Shown here: in pieces, positions 16,632-25,406 of the stretch
Layout: every line of letters begins with the position of its first letter
How positions within the stretch are numbered: position 1 is the stretch's first letter
NCBI GenBank assembly: GCA_963758555.1
Contig: CAVWVW010000003.1
Span: 1,116,001 to 1,180,000 of the forward strand
Origin: CAIUMH01 sp963758555
GTDB lineage: Bacteria; Actinomycetota; Acidimicrobiia; Acidimicrobiales; RAAP-2
Direction: 5' to 3'
Length of the DNA: 64,000 nt
Notes under the pieces: generated by a model
The model's database searches: none
The model's input: only the letters and a program-made list of their open reading frames with translations
What the model was told of the DNA's origin: nothing
Position numbers and translations under genes: made by a program

Positions 16632-18440
16632 ATGAGTGACCACTCGGTCGGCGCCGAGTCCGAGGCGAGCACCTATCGAGATCGAACGGGCCACGTCATC
16701 GTCTGCGGGCTCCAGGGCGTCGGCCTCCGCGTGGTCGAGCAGCTCCATCTGAGCGGGACGGACCTCGTCGTCGTCGACGACTCTGCTCACGAGCGATTCG
16801 TCAGGGTTCTTGAAGACTGGGGCGTGGCGCACCTCAAGCGCAGCTCGTACCTCGGCGACGCGGTGCTCGATGCGGGCCTCGAGGGTGCGATCGCCGTCAT
16901 CTGCGTGGAGTCCAATGAGATCCACACTCTTGAGACGGCGCTGCGCATCAGAGAGCTCCGCCCTGATATCCGCCTGGTCGTCCAGCTGGCCAACCCCTCC
17001 GTCGCAGGGGCCCTCGAGCGTGTCGCCGGCGCGGGCACCGTCCTTGACGTCGCCACCCTCGCCGGTCCGTCCTTCGTCGAGGCCTGCCTCCGGCGGAACT
17101 CGCACTCGATCGAGCTTGCCGGCACTCATTTCGAGGTGGTCGAGGTCGCCGTGACCGAGAGCATGTCGGAGGGAGCCTCCTTCCGGGGCATCTTCGGCGA
17201 CCTCGCACCCGTCGCCGTGATGCCCGGAGACGGCAGTGAGATGACGCCGTGTCCGGGCCGAGATCACCGAGTCGACCCCGGCGACCGCGTGGCGGTGCTC
17301 GGGACCAGGGACGACCTGCGAGCCGCCGGTCTCGCTGAGCGCCAGACCGTCGGGACCGAGGCCAAGGTCTCCCTGCTCACCCGCTTCGCTCGCCGATGCG
17401 AGTCGCTCTGGGAGCGGGACAACCGAGGGCTCACCATCTCGATCGCCGCGCTGATCGCTCTGATCGTCATCTCGACCATCGTGTTGCGCCTCTGGATGAA
17501 GGCGCCCGACGGGAAGACCCACCTCACCCTGCTCTCCTCGATCTACTTCACCTTCGAGACGGTGGCCACGGTCGGCTATGGCGACTACAGCTTCGCCACC
17601 CAGAGCCCGGAGATGAAGATCTTCGCCATCTTCCTGATCGCACTTGGCTTTGCGCTGGCGTCGACGGTCTTCGCCCTGTTCACCAACTTCTTGGTGTCTC
17701 GTCGCATCGAACGTTCCCTCGGGCGGAGCGCCGTCGGCGGCATGACGGACCACGTGGTGGTCATCGGTCTCGGATCGGTCGGCATCGCTGTCGTCCGAGG
17801 GCTCGTCAACCAGGGCAAGCGGGTCGTCGTCATCGAACGAGACAACGACAACCGCTACCTCGATCAAGCGCGGGCCCTTGACGTCCCCATCGTCATCGCC
17901 GATGCCACCCAGCGAGAGACGCACCGCATGGTGCACCTCGCCGATGCCTCGTCGGTCGCCGTGCTGACCAGTGGCGACCTCACCAACATCGAGACAGGCC
18001 TGGCCATCCGAGAGTCGTTGGGCGATCGCTGGGAAGAGGTGCCGGTCGCCCTCCGGGTCTTCGATCGCGACCTGGCACGCTTGATGGAGCGGAACTTCGG
18101 GTTCCGTCGGGTGCGCAGCACCTCGGCGATCGCTGCACCATGGTTCGTCGGTGCGGCCCTGGGCCTCGACGTGCTGAGCACCTTCTACGTCGATCAAGAG
18201 CCCTTCTTGGTCGGTCGAGTCATCGTCGAGCCTGGTGGAGGCCTCCACGGTCTCTCCATGGGGGATCTCTCCTCCAACACGAGGGTCATCGCGCTCAGCC
18301 GAGCCGATGACGGGACCTTCGAGCACCCACCTCGCCGAGGGACTCGCTTCGCCCCCGGTGATCGGGCCTACCTGCTCGGACCGTACGAGGAGCTCTCTGA
18401 ACGTCCTCCAGCGCAACAGAGTCACGCACACCCCTCTTGA
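16632..18440 (+). CDS. Potassium channel with two RCK/TrkA domains flanking the pore
   Basis: This 602-residue membrane protein has an N-terminal RCK domain (VIVCGLQGVGLRVVEQL, a nucleotide-binding glycine loop), a TrkA-C-like segment, then a two-helix pore: GLTISIAALIALIVIS, the K+ selectivity filter TVATVGYGDY, and IFLIALGFALASTVFAL. A second RCK domain follows (VVVIGLGSVGIAVVRGL) with a final TrkA-C segment. It should conduct K+ under control of a nucleotide or ion bound to the RCK ring. Most RCK channels have RCK domains only after the pore; one before it is less usual. It is divergent from zwf. A GTG at 16569 is an alternative start. Confidence 0.88.
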   Translation: MSDHSVGAESEASTYRDRTGHVIVCGLQGVGLRVVEQLHLSGTDLVVVDDSAHERFVRVLEDWGVAHLKRSSYLGDAVLDAGLEGAIAVICVESNEIHTLETALRIRELRPDIRLVVQLANPSVAGALERVAGAGTVLDVATLAGPSFVEACLRRNSHSIELAGTHFEVVEVAVTESMSEGASFRGIFGDLAPVAVMPGDGSEMTPCPGRDHRVDPGDRVAVLGTRDDLRAAGLAERQTVGTEAKVSLLTRFARRCESLWERDNRGLTISIAALIALIVISTIVLRLWMKAPDGKTHLTLLSSIYFTFETVATVGYGDYSFATQSPEMKIFAIFLIALGFALASTVFALFTNFLVSRRIERSLGRSAVGGMTDHVVVIGLGSVGIAVVRGLVNQGKRVVVIERDNDNRYLDQARALDVPIVIADATQRETHRMVHLADASSVAVLTSGDLTNIETGLAIRESLGDRWEEVPVALRVFDRDLARLMERNFGFRRVRSTSAIAAPWFVGAALGLDVLSTFYVDQEPFLVGRVIVEPGGGLHGLSMGDLSSNTRVIALSRADDGTFEHPPRRGTRFAPGDRAYLLGPYEELSERPPAQQSHAHPS

Positions 18441-18477
18441 GGAGCCCGAGTAGACGAGGTCCTCCTCCGTTGGCGCG

Positions 18478-18496
18478 GCCTCTGCTTGGCAGAGGC
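18478..18496 (+). terminator. Hairpin after channel gene
   Basis: GCCTCTGC and GCAGAGGC form a perfect 8-bp stem around a TTG loop, 37 bases after the channel stop and 50 bases before the next gene. GCAAATCC follows rather than a T-run. It is probably the channel gene's terminator. Confidence 0.45.
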
Positions 18497-18546
18497 GCAA
18501 ATCCGCCCGCTGCTACCGTCGTTCTCAAGGAATCAAGCGACGGAGG

Positions 18547-19734
18547 ATGATGCGACACCGCTCACTGGCCCCTTGGTGCACTCGTCTCGGAGCGGCGCTG
18601 GTCATCGTCGTCAGCGGCTCGTTCGCGCTGCTCGCCTCGCCGGCCAGCGCGAGCCCCTCTCCCTTTGATGCCCCGTCGTCGATGGCACTCGTGGGCCCCT
18701 ACCTCTTCGTCACCAACTACGCCAACAGCACGGTGACCGAGGTCGACGCGGGAACCGGCGCGTTCCTCGCCACGATTCCCGCCGCCACCCTCAGGGCCGC
18801 GAACCCCACGGCGATCGTGGCCGACGACAACGAGCTCTTCGTGGCTGCACAAGGGGGTTCGATCTCCGAGATCTCAGGCAACGGGCAGTACCTCGGCCAG
18901 CTCGTCGTGACCGGCTGCGGCAGTGCGACGGCACTCGTCGTCGAGAACACGAGCACCGTGGTCGAGCTCTGCAGCAACGGTCGGCTCAACGAGATCGACA
19001 CCGCAGACCTCACGCTTGGCTCCACGATCAGGGCCAGCGTCATCAAAGCCACAGAGCGCACCTTCACCAAAGCGACCGCTCTGGCCATCGAGGGCACCAG
19101 CGCCTACGTCACCTTCACCACCACGAACAACGCCAGTGATGGCGTCGTCGTCTATTCACTCGTCACCAACACGATCACCAGCAAGGCCGATGAGGCAACG
19201 AATCCGGGCGACGCGTTCGCCGCCCCTGCTGGGATCGCCGTGGCGGGCAAGTTCCTCTGGATCACCAATGCGGGCACCGATGCGGGCACCACTGTCACCA
19301 CCGGCATCAGCCCGTCAGTCGAGCAGCTCGCTCGGGCCACCTTGAGCTTCATCATCAGTGACAGCTCGAGTAATGACCTCGGGACCGCAGGGGCGGTGCT
19401 GGCGAACCACGCCTCCGGCACCAGCGACACCGACGTCTACGTCGCCACCATCCAGGGCACGACCGCTCCGATGGTCTCCTACTACGACCCTCCTACCGTC
19501 CAACCCTCTTCGCCGACGCTCAACTGGAAGTGGATGATGTGCAACACCAACGCCTCTCCCCCGACCCCTGGATACCCCTACAAGTTCGACCACCCCTCAG
19601 CTTTCGCCCTCTACGGCCCGATCTTGTGGGTGGCCAATGCCGCAACTGACCTCAATAACTCCCCTCGCACCTACGGCACCCATGTCGAAGCCATGAACGC
19701 CGAAACCGGCGCCTACCTCTTCAACGCCTCGTAG
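18547..19734 (+). CDS. Secreted beta-propeller-like protein
   Basis: This 395-residue protein has a clear Sec signal peptide (basic start, LGAALVIVVSGSFALLASPA, cleavage probably after PASA). The mature part repeats blades such as LFVTNYANSTVTEVDAGTG, LFVAAQGGSISEISGNG and LWVANAATDL, the NHL/YncE-like pattern of extracellular propellers. Cysteines are few. Two adjacent ATGs (18547, 18550) follow GGAGG almost directly, so spacing is tight and the start is uncertain by a codon. Propellers of this kind bind ligands or partners at the cell surface; no catalytic residues are evident. Confidence 0.75.
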   Translation: MMRHRSLAPWCTRLGAALVIVVSGSFALLASPASASPSPFDAPSSMALVGPYLFVTNYANSTVTEVDAGTGAFLATIPAATLRAANPTAIVADDNELFVAAQGGSISEISGNGQYLGQLVVTGCGSATALVVENTSTVVELCSNGRLNEIDTADLTLGSTIRASVIKATERTFTKATALAIEGTSAYVTFTTTNNASDGVVVYSLVTNTITSKADEATNPGDAFAAPAGIAVAGKFLWITNAGTDAGTTVTTGISPSVEQLARATLSFIISDSSSNDLGTAGAVLANHASGTSDTDVYVATIQGTTAPMVSYYDPPTVQPSSPTLNWKWMMCNTNASPPTPGYPYKFDHPSAFALYGPILWVANAATDLNNSPRTYGTHVEAMNAETGAYLFNAS

Positions 19735-19743
19735 TCCCGTCGC

Positions 19744-20493
19744 TCATGCCTTCGGCTTAGGAGGCCCCGCCGAGGTGTAGCGAGTGCCAGGCGGATCGAC
19801 AGCCCAGGCCACAGGCTGCTCCCAACCCTCGCCGTAGACGAGCTCGGGAAGCGGTCGGCGTCGAACGGTGCCTTGGTGGCCTTGGGGTCGACCGATCGTG
19901 ATGGTGCCCGAGATGACGACCTCGTCAGGTATCCCGAGCAGCAAGCGCAGCTCTGCCTCGACGGTGCCCTGCCATCCGGTGAAGACGCCTCCGAAGCCGA
20001 GCGCTCGAGCAGCCAGCAGAAGGTTCTGGCACGCCGGGTAGATCGAGGCACCCTCTCCTTCAAAGGGCTCCCGGTAGCGAACGAGGCACGGGAAGATCAG
20101 CACAGGCACCTCGGTGAAGTGCTCAGCGAAGTGCTCCATCGTTCTCGCCATCCGAGCTTTTGGCGAGCTGGTGTCGACACCGCTGCCCTGGTCGTAGCCG
20201 TCGGCCTTTCTCTTGGCCCCCCAACCTTCTTGCATCGCACCGGCGATCAGCCGCTTGGCCTCGAGAGCACGGGGCCCATCGGTCAGGACCACGAAGCGAA
20301 AGGGCTGGCGGTTCGAGCCGCTCGGAGCTCTCGTGGCGGCGAACAGCATGGCTCGCAGGGCTTCTGCGGGAACCGGCTCATCGGTGTAGCGACGGATAGC
20401 CCTGGTGGTGGTCAGGCCCTCCAAGAGCCCGACGACGTCGGTGGGCAGGGGCGTGGTCTCGAGGCTGGAGGGCTCGGTGCGTGGTTCATCCAT
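19744..20493 (-). CDS. Nitroreductase family protein
   Basis: This 249-residue FMN enzyme opens with TTRAIRRYTDEPVPAEALR and continues AATRAPSGSNRQPFRFVV, both flavin-contacting motifs of the nitroreductase fold. The C-terminal part has GFGGVFTGW and IGRPQG. It should reduce nitro groups, quinones or related acceptors with NAD(P)H; some members in catabolic clusters dehalogenate or oxidise instead. The ATG at 20493 was chosen because the domain begins just after it; the ribosome site is weak. It is divergent from an amidohydrolase and converges on the propeller gene, nine bases apart. Confidence 0.9.
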   Translation of the reverse strand: MDEPRTEPSSLETTPLPTDVVGLLEGLTTTRAIRRYTDEPVPAEALRAMLFAATRAPSGSNRQPFRFVVLTDGPRALEAKRLIAGAMQEGWGAKRKADGYDQGSGVDTSSPKARMARTMEHFAEHFTEVPVLIFPCLVRYREPFEGEGASIYPACQNLLLAARALGFGGVFTGWQGTVEAELRLLLGIPDEVVISGTITIGRPQGHQGTVRRRPLPELVYGEGWEQPVAWAVDPPGTRYTSAGPPKPKA

Positions 20494-20614
20494 GGACCCA
20501 TCTTGGCGTCGAGCGCGGCGTGCTGCGAGCGAGCCGCCCGATCGCAGATCGCAACGTGACGGTGGAGATGACAACTCCTTGTCACGTGGCTTCTCCGACC
20601 CTACGATGCCAAGC

Positions 20615-21898
20615 ATGAACCTCGAAGACATGATCCTGATCAGCGTTGACGACCACGTGGTCGAGCCGCCCTCGCTCGAAGCCTTCTTCCGGGAGAACCT
20701 GCCCGCCAAGTACAAAGACCGAGCGCCCAAGGTCATCCGCCACGACGACGGCACCGATGCCTGGCTCATCGAAGGCCAAGAGATCGCCACCTTCGGGCTC
20801 AACGCCGTCCAGGGGCGGCCGGCAGAGAACTGGGGCAGCGACCCCGCCAGCTTCGACGAGGTCCGGCCCGGCACCTACGACGTGAAGGCTCGCATCGAGG
20901 ACATGAACGCCAACGGGGTCTTGGCGTCGATCAACTTCCCCTCGTGGCCCGGCCTGGGTGGTCAGTACTTCATGCAGAACGAGGATCACGACTACGTCGC
21001 GGCCATGACCCGGACGTACAACGACTGGCACATCCAGGACTGGTGCAACCAGGCGCCCGGCCGCTTCATCCCCCTCGGGATCTCCGGCTTCATGCTCGGT
21101 GCTGACTGGATGGCCGGAGAGATCAAGCGCTTGGCCGAGCTCGGCTGCCACGCCGTGACCTGTCACCCTGACGCCTATCGCTTCGGCATGCCGGACTACC
21201 ACGGCGACGAGTGGGACCCCGCCTGGCGAGCAGCCGAGGAGACCGGCAGCGTCATGGTCTTCCACTTCGGTGGGTTCCCGAACTTCATGCCGAGGACACC
21301 CTTCTCGGTGATCCCCCACTCGATGCCGTTCCAGACGGCGATCTTCGCTGGAGAGCTCTTGTGGTCGAAGATCTTCCGCAAGTTCCCCTCCATCAAGATG
21401 GCGCTCGCGGAGGGCGGCATCGGATGGATCCCGTTCTTCTTGGAGAAGGCAGACTTCATCTACGACCACCACCGGGCCTGGACCCATGAGGACTTCGGTG
21501 ACCAGCTGCCCAGCCAGGTCTTCCGTGACCACATGCAGGGTTGCTTCATCGACGACCTGACCGGCCTGCGCCTCCGTGACGCCATCGGCGTCGACAACAT
21601 CGCTTGGGAGTGCGACTACCCCCACTCCGATTCGACCTGGCCCACCGCACCCGAGGTGCTGTGGAAGTCCCTCCAGGCAGCCGAGCTGAGCGAGGAGGAG
21701 ATCCACAAGGTCACCTGGGAGAACGCCGCTCGCTGGTATCAGTTTGATCCCTTCGAGCATCGGAGCCGTGAGGAGAGCACCGTCGGCGCCCTTCGCCTGC
21801 TGGCCCCGGACCTCGACACCACGCCGAGGGAGTACGGCTCGTCCGACCACACCCACGCGCTCGAGTCGAACGCCAACACCTTCCTCAAGCTCGACTGA
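20615..21898 (+). CDS. Amidohydrolase-2 family protein (second copy)
   Basis: This 427-residue relative of the enzyme at 5282 begins ILISVDDHVVEPP (DxHxx in place of DxHxH) and has VFHFGGFPNFMP, MALAEGGIGW and ECDYPHSDSTWP, the late Asp/His motif. The group includes metal-dependent hydrolases and decarboxylases of aromatic or alicyclic acids, and several copies are usual in actinobacteria with P450-rich catabolism. ATGs at 20606 and 20615 are both possible; neither has a good ribosome site. It is divergent from the nitroreductase. The substrate is unknown. Confidence 0.85.
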   Translation: MNLEDMILISVDDHVVEPPSLEAFFRENLPAKYKDRAPKVIRHDDGTDAWLIEGQEIATFGLNAVQGRPAENWGSDPASFDEVRPGTYDVKARIEDMNANGVLASINFPSWPGLGGQYFMQNEDHDYVAAMTRTYNDWHIQDWCNQAPGRFIPLGISGFMLGADWMAGEIKRLAELGCHAVTCHPDAYRFGMPDYHGDEWDPAWRAAEETGSVMVFHFGGFPNFMPRTPFSVIPHSMPFQTAIFAGELLWSKIFRKFPSIKMALAEGGIGWIPFFLEKADFIYDHHRAWTHEDFGDQLPSQVFRDHMQGCFIDDLTGLRLRDAIGVDNIAWECDYPHSDSTWPTAPEVLWKSLQAAELSEEEIHKVTWENAARWYQFDPFEHRSREESTVGALRLLAPDLDTTPREYGSSDHTHALESNANTFLKLD

Positions 21899-21983
21899 GC
21901 CCTTCGACCCGCGCCTGAGCGCGGGCAGCTGCCTCCCGACGCCGCACCCTCATCGCAGCCCTGTGATCTGCGACGATGGAGCG

Positions 21984-23063
21984 ATGCATCTCGCCCTTCA
22001 CTACGCCTTCGACGTCATCGGCGTGGCGCTCGTGCTGTGGGCCGCGATCTCTGCGGCGGTGACCTTCGTCGTCCCGCGAGGGACGCCCGTGCGGCTGACC
22101 CGCTGGGTGTTCTTGTTCGTCGCCACCTTCTTCCGGAGCCTCGCGCTGCGCCGGTCGAGCTACGAGGCTCGTGATCGGATCATGGCGTTCTACGCGCCCG
22201 CCGCCCTCTTGATCCTGCCCATCGTCTGGCTGACGATCATGTTCTTCGCCTTCACGCTGCTCTTCGTCGGGCTCAACGTGTCCCCGGTGCATCAGGCGTT
22301 CCTCATGAGCGCCTCCTCGCTCTTCACCCTGGGCTCCATCTGGTCCAACCAGCTGCCTGTGGCTGCCGCCATCGCCGTCGAGGCCGGTCTCGGGCTCGGG
22401 CTGGTGGCCATGCTGATCTCCTACCTGCCGACGATCTACAGCGGGTACAACCGTCGCGAGGTCAAGGTCACCGGGCTCGAGACCATGGCCGGCAGCCCGC
22501 CCTTCGCCGGTACCCTGCTCAACCGGCTCGCCCTGATCGATCGCCTGGAGGACACCGATGAGATCTGGGGACCGTGGGCCGAGTGGTTCGCCGACATCGA
22601 AGAGACCCACACCTCCATCCCGGCGCTGGCCTTCTTCCGCTCCCCTCAGCCAGAGCGCTCCTGGGTGATCGCGGCGGGGACGATCTTGGACGCCGCCTCG
22701 TTCGTGGCCTCCTCGGTGCGCGGCGAGCGACACCCCGAAGCCCAGCTCTGCATCCGAGCGGGCTACCTCTCGCTTCGGCGGATCGGGGACTACTTCGGGC
22801 TTCCCAACCCGTCGAACCCCGCGCCCGACGATCCGATCTCGATCACACGCTCCGAGTTCGACGTGCTCTTCGAGCGGCTGCGAGACGCCGGCGCGCCCTT
22901 GGTCGAGGACCAAGACGCTGCCTGGCAGTCGTTTGCTGGGTGGCGAGTCAACTACGACGCCGTGCTCTTAGAGCTCGCGTCTTTCACCATCGCGCCGACC
23001 GCGCCGTGGTCCTCGGATCGCTCGAAGACGCCGGTGACCTTCACCCGCCGGGTACGGGACTGA
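21984..23063 (+). CDS. Hypothetical membrane protein, ion-channel-like region without K+ filter
   Basis: The 359-residue protein has a helix near the N-terminus (FDVIGVALVLWAAISAAVTFV), another at PAALLILPIVWLTIMFFAF, a pore-like stretch SASSLFTLGSIWSN and a helix AAIAVEAGLGLGLVAMLIS, followed by about 210 cytoplasmic residues. The SxSSLFTLG pattern resembles the pore loop of two-helix potassium channels, but the GYGD filter is absent (GSIW). It may be a diverged channel or non-conducting relative. The ATG at 21984 follows TGGAGCG. It sits 85 bases after the amidohydrolase. The function call is tentative. Confidence 0.6.
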   Translation: MHLALHYAFDVIGVALVLWAAISAAVTFVVPRGTPVRLTRWVFLFVATFFRSLALRRSSYEARDRIMAFYAPAALLILPIVWLTIMFFAFTLLFVGLNVSPVHQAFLMSASSLFTLGSIWSNQLPVAAAIAVEAGLGLGLVAMLISYLPTIYSGYNRREVKVTGLETMAGSPPFAGTLLNRLALIDRLEDTDEIWGPWAEWFADIEETHTSIPALAFFRSPQPERSWVIAAGTILDAASFVASSVRGERHPEAQLCIRAGYLSLRRIGDYFGLPNPSNPAPDDPISITRSEFDVLFERLRDAGAPLVEDQDAAWQSFAGWRVNYDAVLLELASFTIAPTAPWSSDRSKTPVTFTRRVRD

Positions 23064-23209
23064 CTGCCAGCAGCGCAACGCCAAGGGGCGATCCACGTCA
23101 ACGACTCAGAGACCCAGGTACGGTGTGAGCCGGTGCGGGGGGCAGATGGCGGAGACGTGCAGGAGCACAGCGCTGCCCCAGCGCGTCGGATGACACCGAG
23201 AGGGGATCT

Positions 23210-24124
23210 ATGAACAAGCCATTGAGGGCCATGCTGAGCGCGGTCGCCCTGGGGACGCTGTGCCTCGCCGCCGCGTGCTCGTCGTCCTCGACGAGCACGA
23301 CGACCACGTCCGCTCCGAGCAAGTACTACGTCTCGCTTGGCGACTCGTACTCGGTCGGCTACCAGCCCAACGTGTCGAACCCCGAGACGGGCTACGCCTC
23401 TTCTGGCTACACCGGCTACGTGGCCAAGGCCCTCGACCTGAAGCTGGCCAACTTCGGCTGCGCGGGGGCGACGACCGAGTCGCTGCTCAACACCATCGGC
23501 TGTCCTGACGTGCTGCCGAACACCGCCGGGGTCCAGACCTACCCCACCACGACGCAGATCGCGGCGGCCACGGCGTTCATCAAGGCGCACAAGGGCCAGA
23601 TCGGGCTGATCACCGTCTCGATCAGCGGCAACGACGTCACCGCGTGCGCCAAGGACGCGAGCCCCGTGCCCTGCGTGGCAGCGGCCACCGCCTCGATCAC
23701 GACCAACGTGGCGAGCGCCGCCAGCCAGCTGCGCGCCGCCGCCGGCCCCGGCGTCCAGATCATCGGAACGACCTATCCTGACGTGCTGCTCGGCTCCTAC
23801 GTGTACCCGACCCATCCGCCCACCGCTGCCCAGCTGTCCTTGGCCCAGCTCTCGGTCACCGCGTTCAAGACGCTCATCAACCCGGCGCTCCAGGCGGCGT
23901 ACGCCACCGCACAGGGCAGCTTCGTCGACGTGACGGCGAAGACCGGCGCCTACATCCCGCTGACCACCACCGTGAAGAACCCGACCTACGGCACGATCCC
24001 GCTGGCCGTCAGCAACGTCTGCACCCTCACCTGGTACTGCCAGCTCGGCAACATCCACGCTCGCACCCCGGGCTATGAGGCCATCGGCAGGATGATCGTC
24101 GCCAGCTACAAGGCAGCGGCGTAG
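23210..24124 (+). CDS. SGNH/GDSL-family lipoprotein hydrolase
   Basis: The 304-residue precursor has a lipoprotein signal (ALGTLCLAAACSSSS; lipobox LAAAC), a Ser/Thr linker and an SGNH hydrolase domain: block I LGDSYSVG with the catalytic Ser, block II NFGCAGATT, block III ISGNDVTAC and block V near the end, GNIHARTPG with the His. It is an extracytoplasmic esterase or lipase anchored to the membrane. Several cysteines suggest disulfides. GAGGGG lies four bases before the ATG. It converges on the glycan cluster, whose acyltransferase ends 22 bases away, so it might act on acylated surface glycans; that link is inference. Confidence 0.9.
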   Translation: MNKPLRAMLSAVALGTLCLAAACSSSSTSTTTTSAPSKYYVSLGDSYSVGYQPNVSNPETGYASSGYTGYVAKALDLKLANFGCAGATTESLLNTIGCPDVLPNTAGVQTYPTTTQIAAATAFIKAHKGQIGLITVSISGNDVTACAKDASPVPCVAAATASITTNVASAASQLRAAAGPGVQIIGTTYPDVLLGSYVYPTHPPTAAQLSLAQLSVTAFKTLINPALQAAYATAQGSFVDVTAKTGAYIPLTTTVKNPTYGTIPLAVSNVCTLTWYCQLGNIHARTPGYEAIGRMIVASYKAAA

Positions 24125-24146
24125 CGCAGAGGGTTGCGCCGGCCCG

Positions 24147-25406
24147 CTAAGACGAGGCAGCGAGTCCTGGTTGGTCTCGCTGTCGTCGGCGCCACGCCGT
24201 CGTGGCGCGTCCGAGGTCTCGGCCTCGGAGCCTGAAGGGTCGCTCGATGAAGGAGAAGCTGGCCCAGCCGAGGCCGATCGAGATGGCGAAGATCAGGATC
24301 ACCTTGACCACGATGTGGTGCAGGTTGGGCGGCATCGTCTCTGGCCCCATGCCGTAGACGCTCAAGATCACCGGGAAGTGCCACAGGTACAGCCCGTAGC
24401 TGCGCTCCCCCATCCAGACGCCCGCCCGCATCGCCGCGTGGAGGTGGACCGGCGAGGGGCGTGCCGCATAGAGCAGCGCGGGGATCGCCAAGATGGCCAG
24501 CAGGTAGTCGTAGGTGATGAACCGAATGTTGTAGTTCCACAGCGACGAGACACCCGGGTAGCGCAGCGCCAGCATGCTCGGGATGAGGAGGGCTAGCAGC
24601 ACCAAGACGCTCGGGTGCCGCGACGGCCGCTTGACCCAGAAGTCGAAGTAGCCCTGGAGCACCGCCCACCTGAGCCCCATGCCGATGGCGAAGATCGGGA
24701 TCAGCCCGATGAACTGGCGCGAGATGTAGATGTACTGCGGCCCCCAGCTCGACGGGTCGGCGCCGGGGAAGTAGTAGCCACGAAGGCCCGCGCCGTGGTA
24801 CTGGACGAAGGTGTTCCAACCCGCGCCGACGGCGATGAGCGCTCCCGTGGCGAGGACCGGCTTCTTGGCGATGATGTAGGCGAAGAAGGGCATGACGAGG
24901 TAGAGGGTCATCTCGATGCTCAACGTCCAGAGCGAGCCATCGACGTTCAGGTTGGACTCGGTGCCGGGGAAGTAGTGCTGGGTGAAGGTGGCGTTCGCCA
25001 AGATCTGCTTGAGGCCCTGAAGGCTGAAGACCTGATCGTGCAGCGCGAAGAAGAGATAGAGGATCGCCACGCAGGCGTAGTACGCCGGGGCGATGCGGAA
25101 GAAGCGCCGCACGTAGAACTCGAGGGTGGTCTTGTCCCCGCGGTTCACCCAGAAGTAGTCGACCAGCAGGTAGCCCGAGAGCAGGAAGAAGACGTCGACA
25201 CCCCACGTGCCGAGGCCTCGCACGATGCTGAAGCCGAAGGTGTCCGCGGTGCCCGAGAGCGCCCAGGTGTGATCGGCCACGACCGCCAAGGCCGCGATCC
25301 CTCGAAGGACCTCGATCGCAGGGAACCAGACGCGACCCTCGGGCGGGACGGGAGGGCCGATCCCCCAGGGCTCGGCGACCTGGGGCGAGCCGCCCGCCTC
25401 AGACAC
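24147..25406 (-). CDS. Acyltransferase 3 family membrane protein
   Basis: The 419-residue protein has about ten membrane helices and the family start WFPAIEVLRGIAALAVVADH with the conserved Arg and catalytic His, followed by GVDVFFLLSGYLL and RRFFRIAPAYY. Such enzymes move acyl groups across the membrane onto sugars of surface polymers. The start is a GTG that overlaps the end of the glycosyltransferase gene by 8 bases. It is the last gene of the minus-strand glycan operon and probably O-acylates its product. Confidence 0.92.
   Translation of the reverse strand: MSEAGGSPQVAEPWGIGPPVPPEGRVWFPAIEVLRGIAALAVVADHTWALSGTADTFGFSIVRGLGTWGVDVFFLLSGYLLVDYFWVNRGDKTTLEFYVRRFFRIAPAYYACVAILYLFFALHDQVFSLQGLKQILANATFTQHYFPGTESNLNVDGSLWTLSIEMTLYLVMPFFAYIIAKKPVLATGALIAVGAGWNTFVQYHGAGLRGYYFPGADPSSWGPQYIYISRQFIGLIPIFAIGMGLRWAVLQGYFDFWVKRPSRHPSVLVLLALLIPSMLALRYPGVSSLWNYNIRFITYDYLLAILAIPALLYAARPSPVHLHAAMRAGVWMGERSYGLYLWHFPVILSVYGMGPETMPPNLHHIVVKVILIFAISIGLGWASFSFIERPFRLRGRDLGRATTAWRRRQRDQPGLAASS

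Noticed and set aside
16506..18500. Long minus-strand open frame (664 codons) opposite the channel gene
   Set aside because: It mirrors the channel gene in a GC-rich codon frame. The protein is Asp/Gly/Arg-rich with no domain, while the plus strand has clear RCK and pore motifs.
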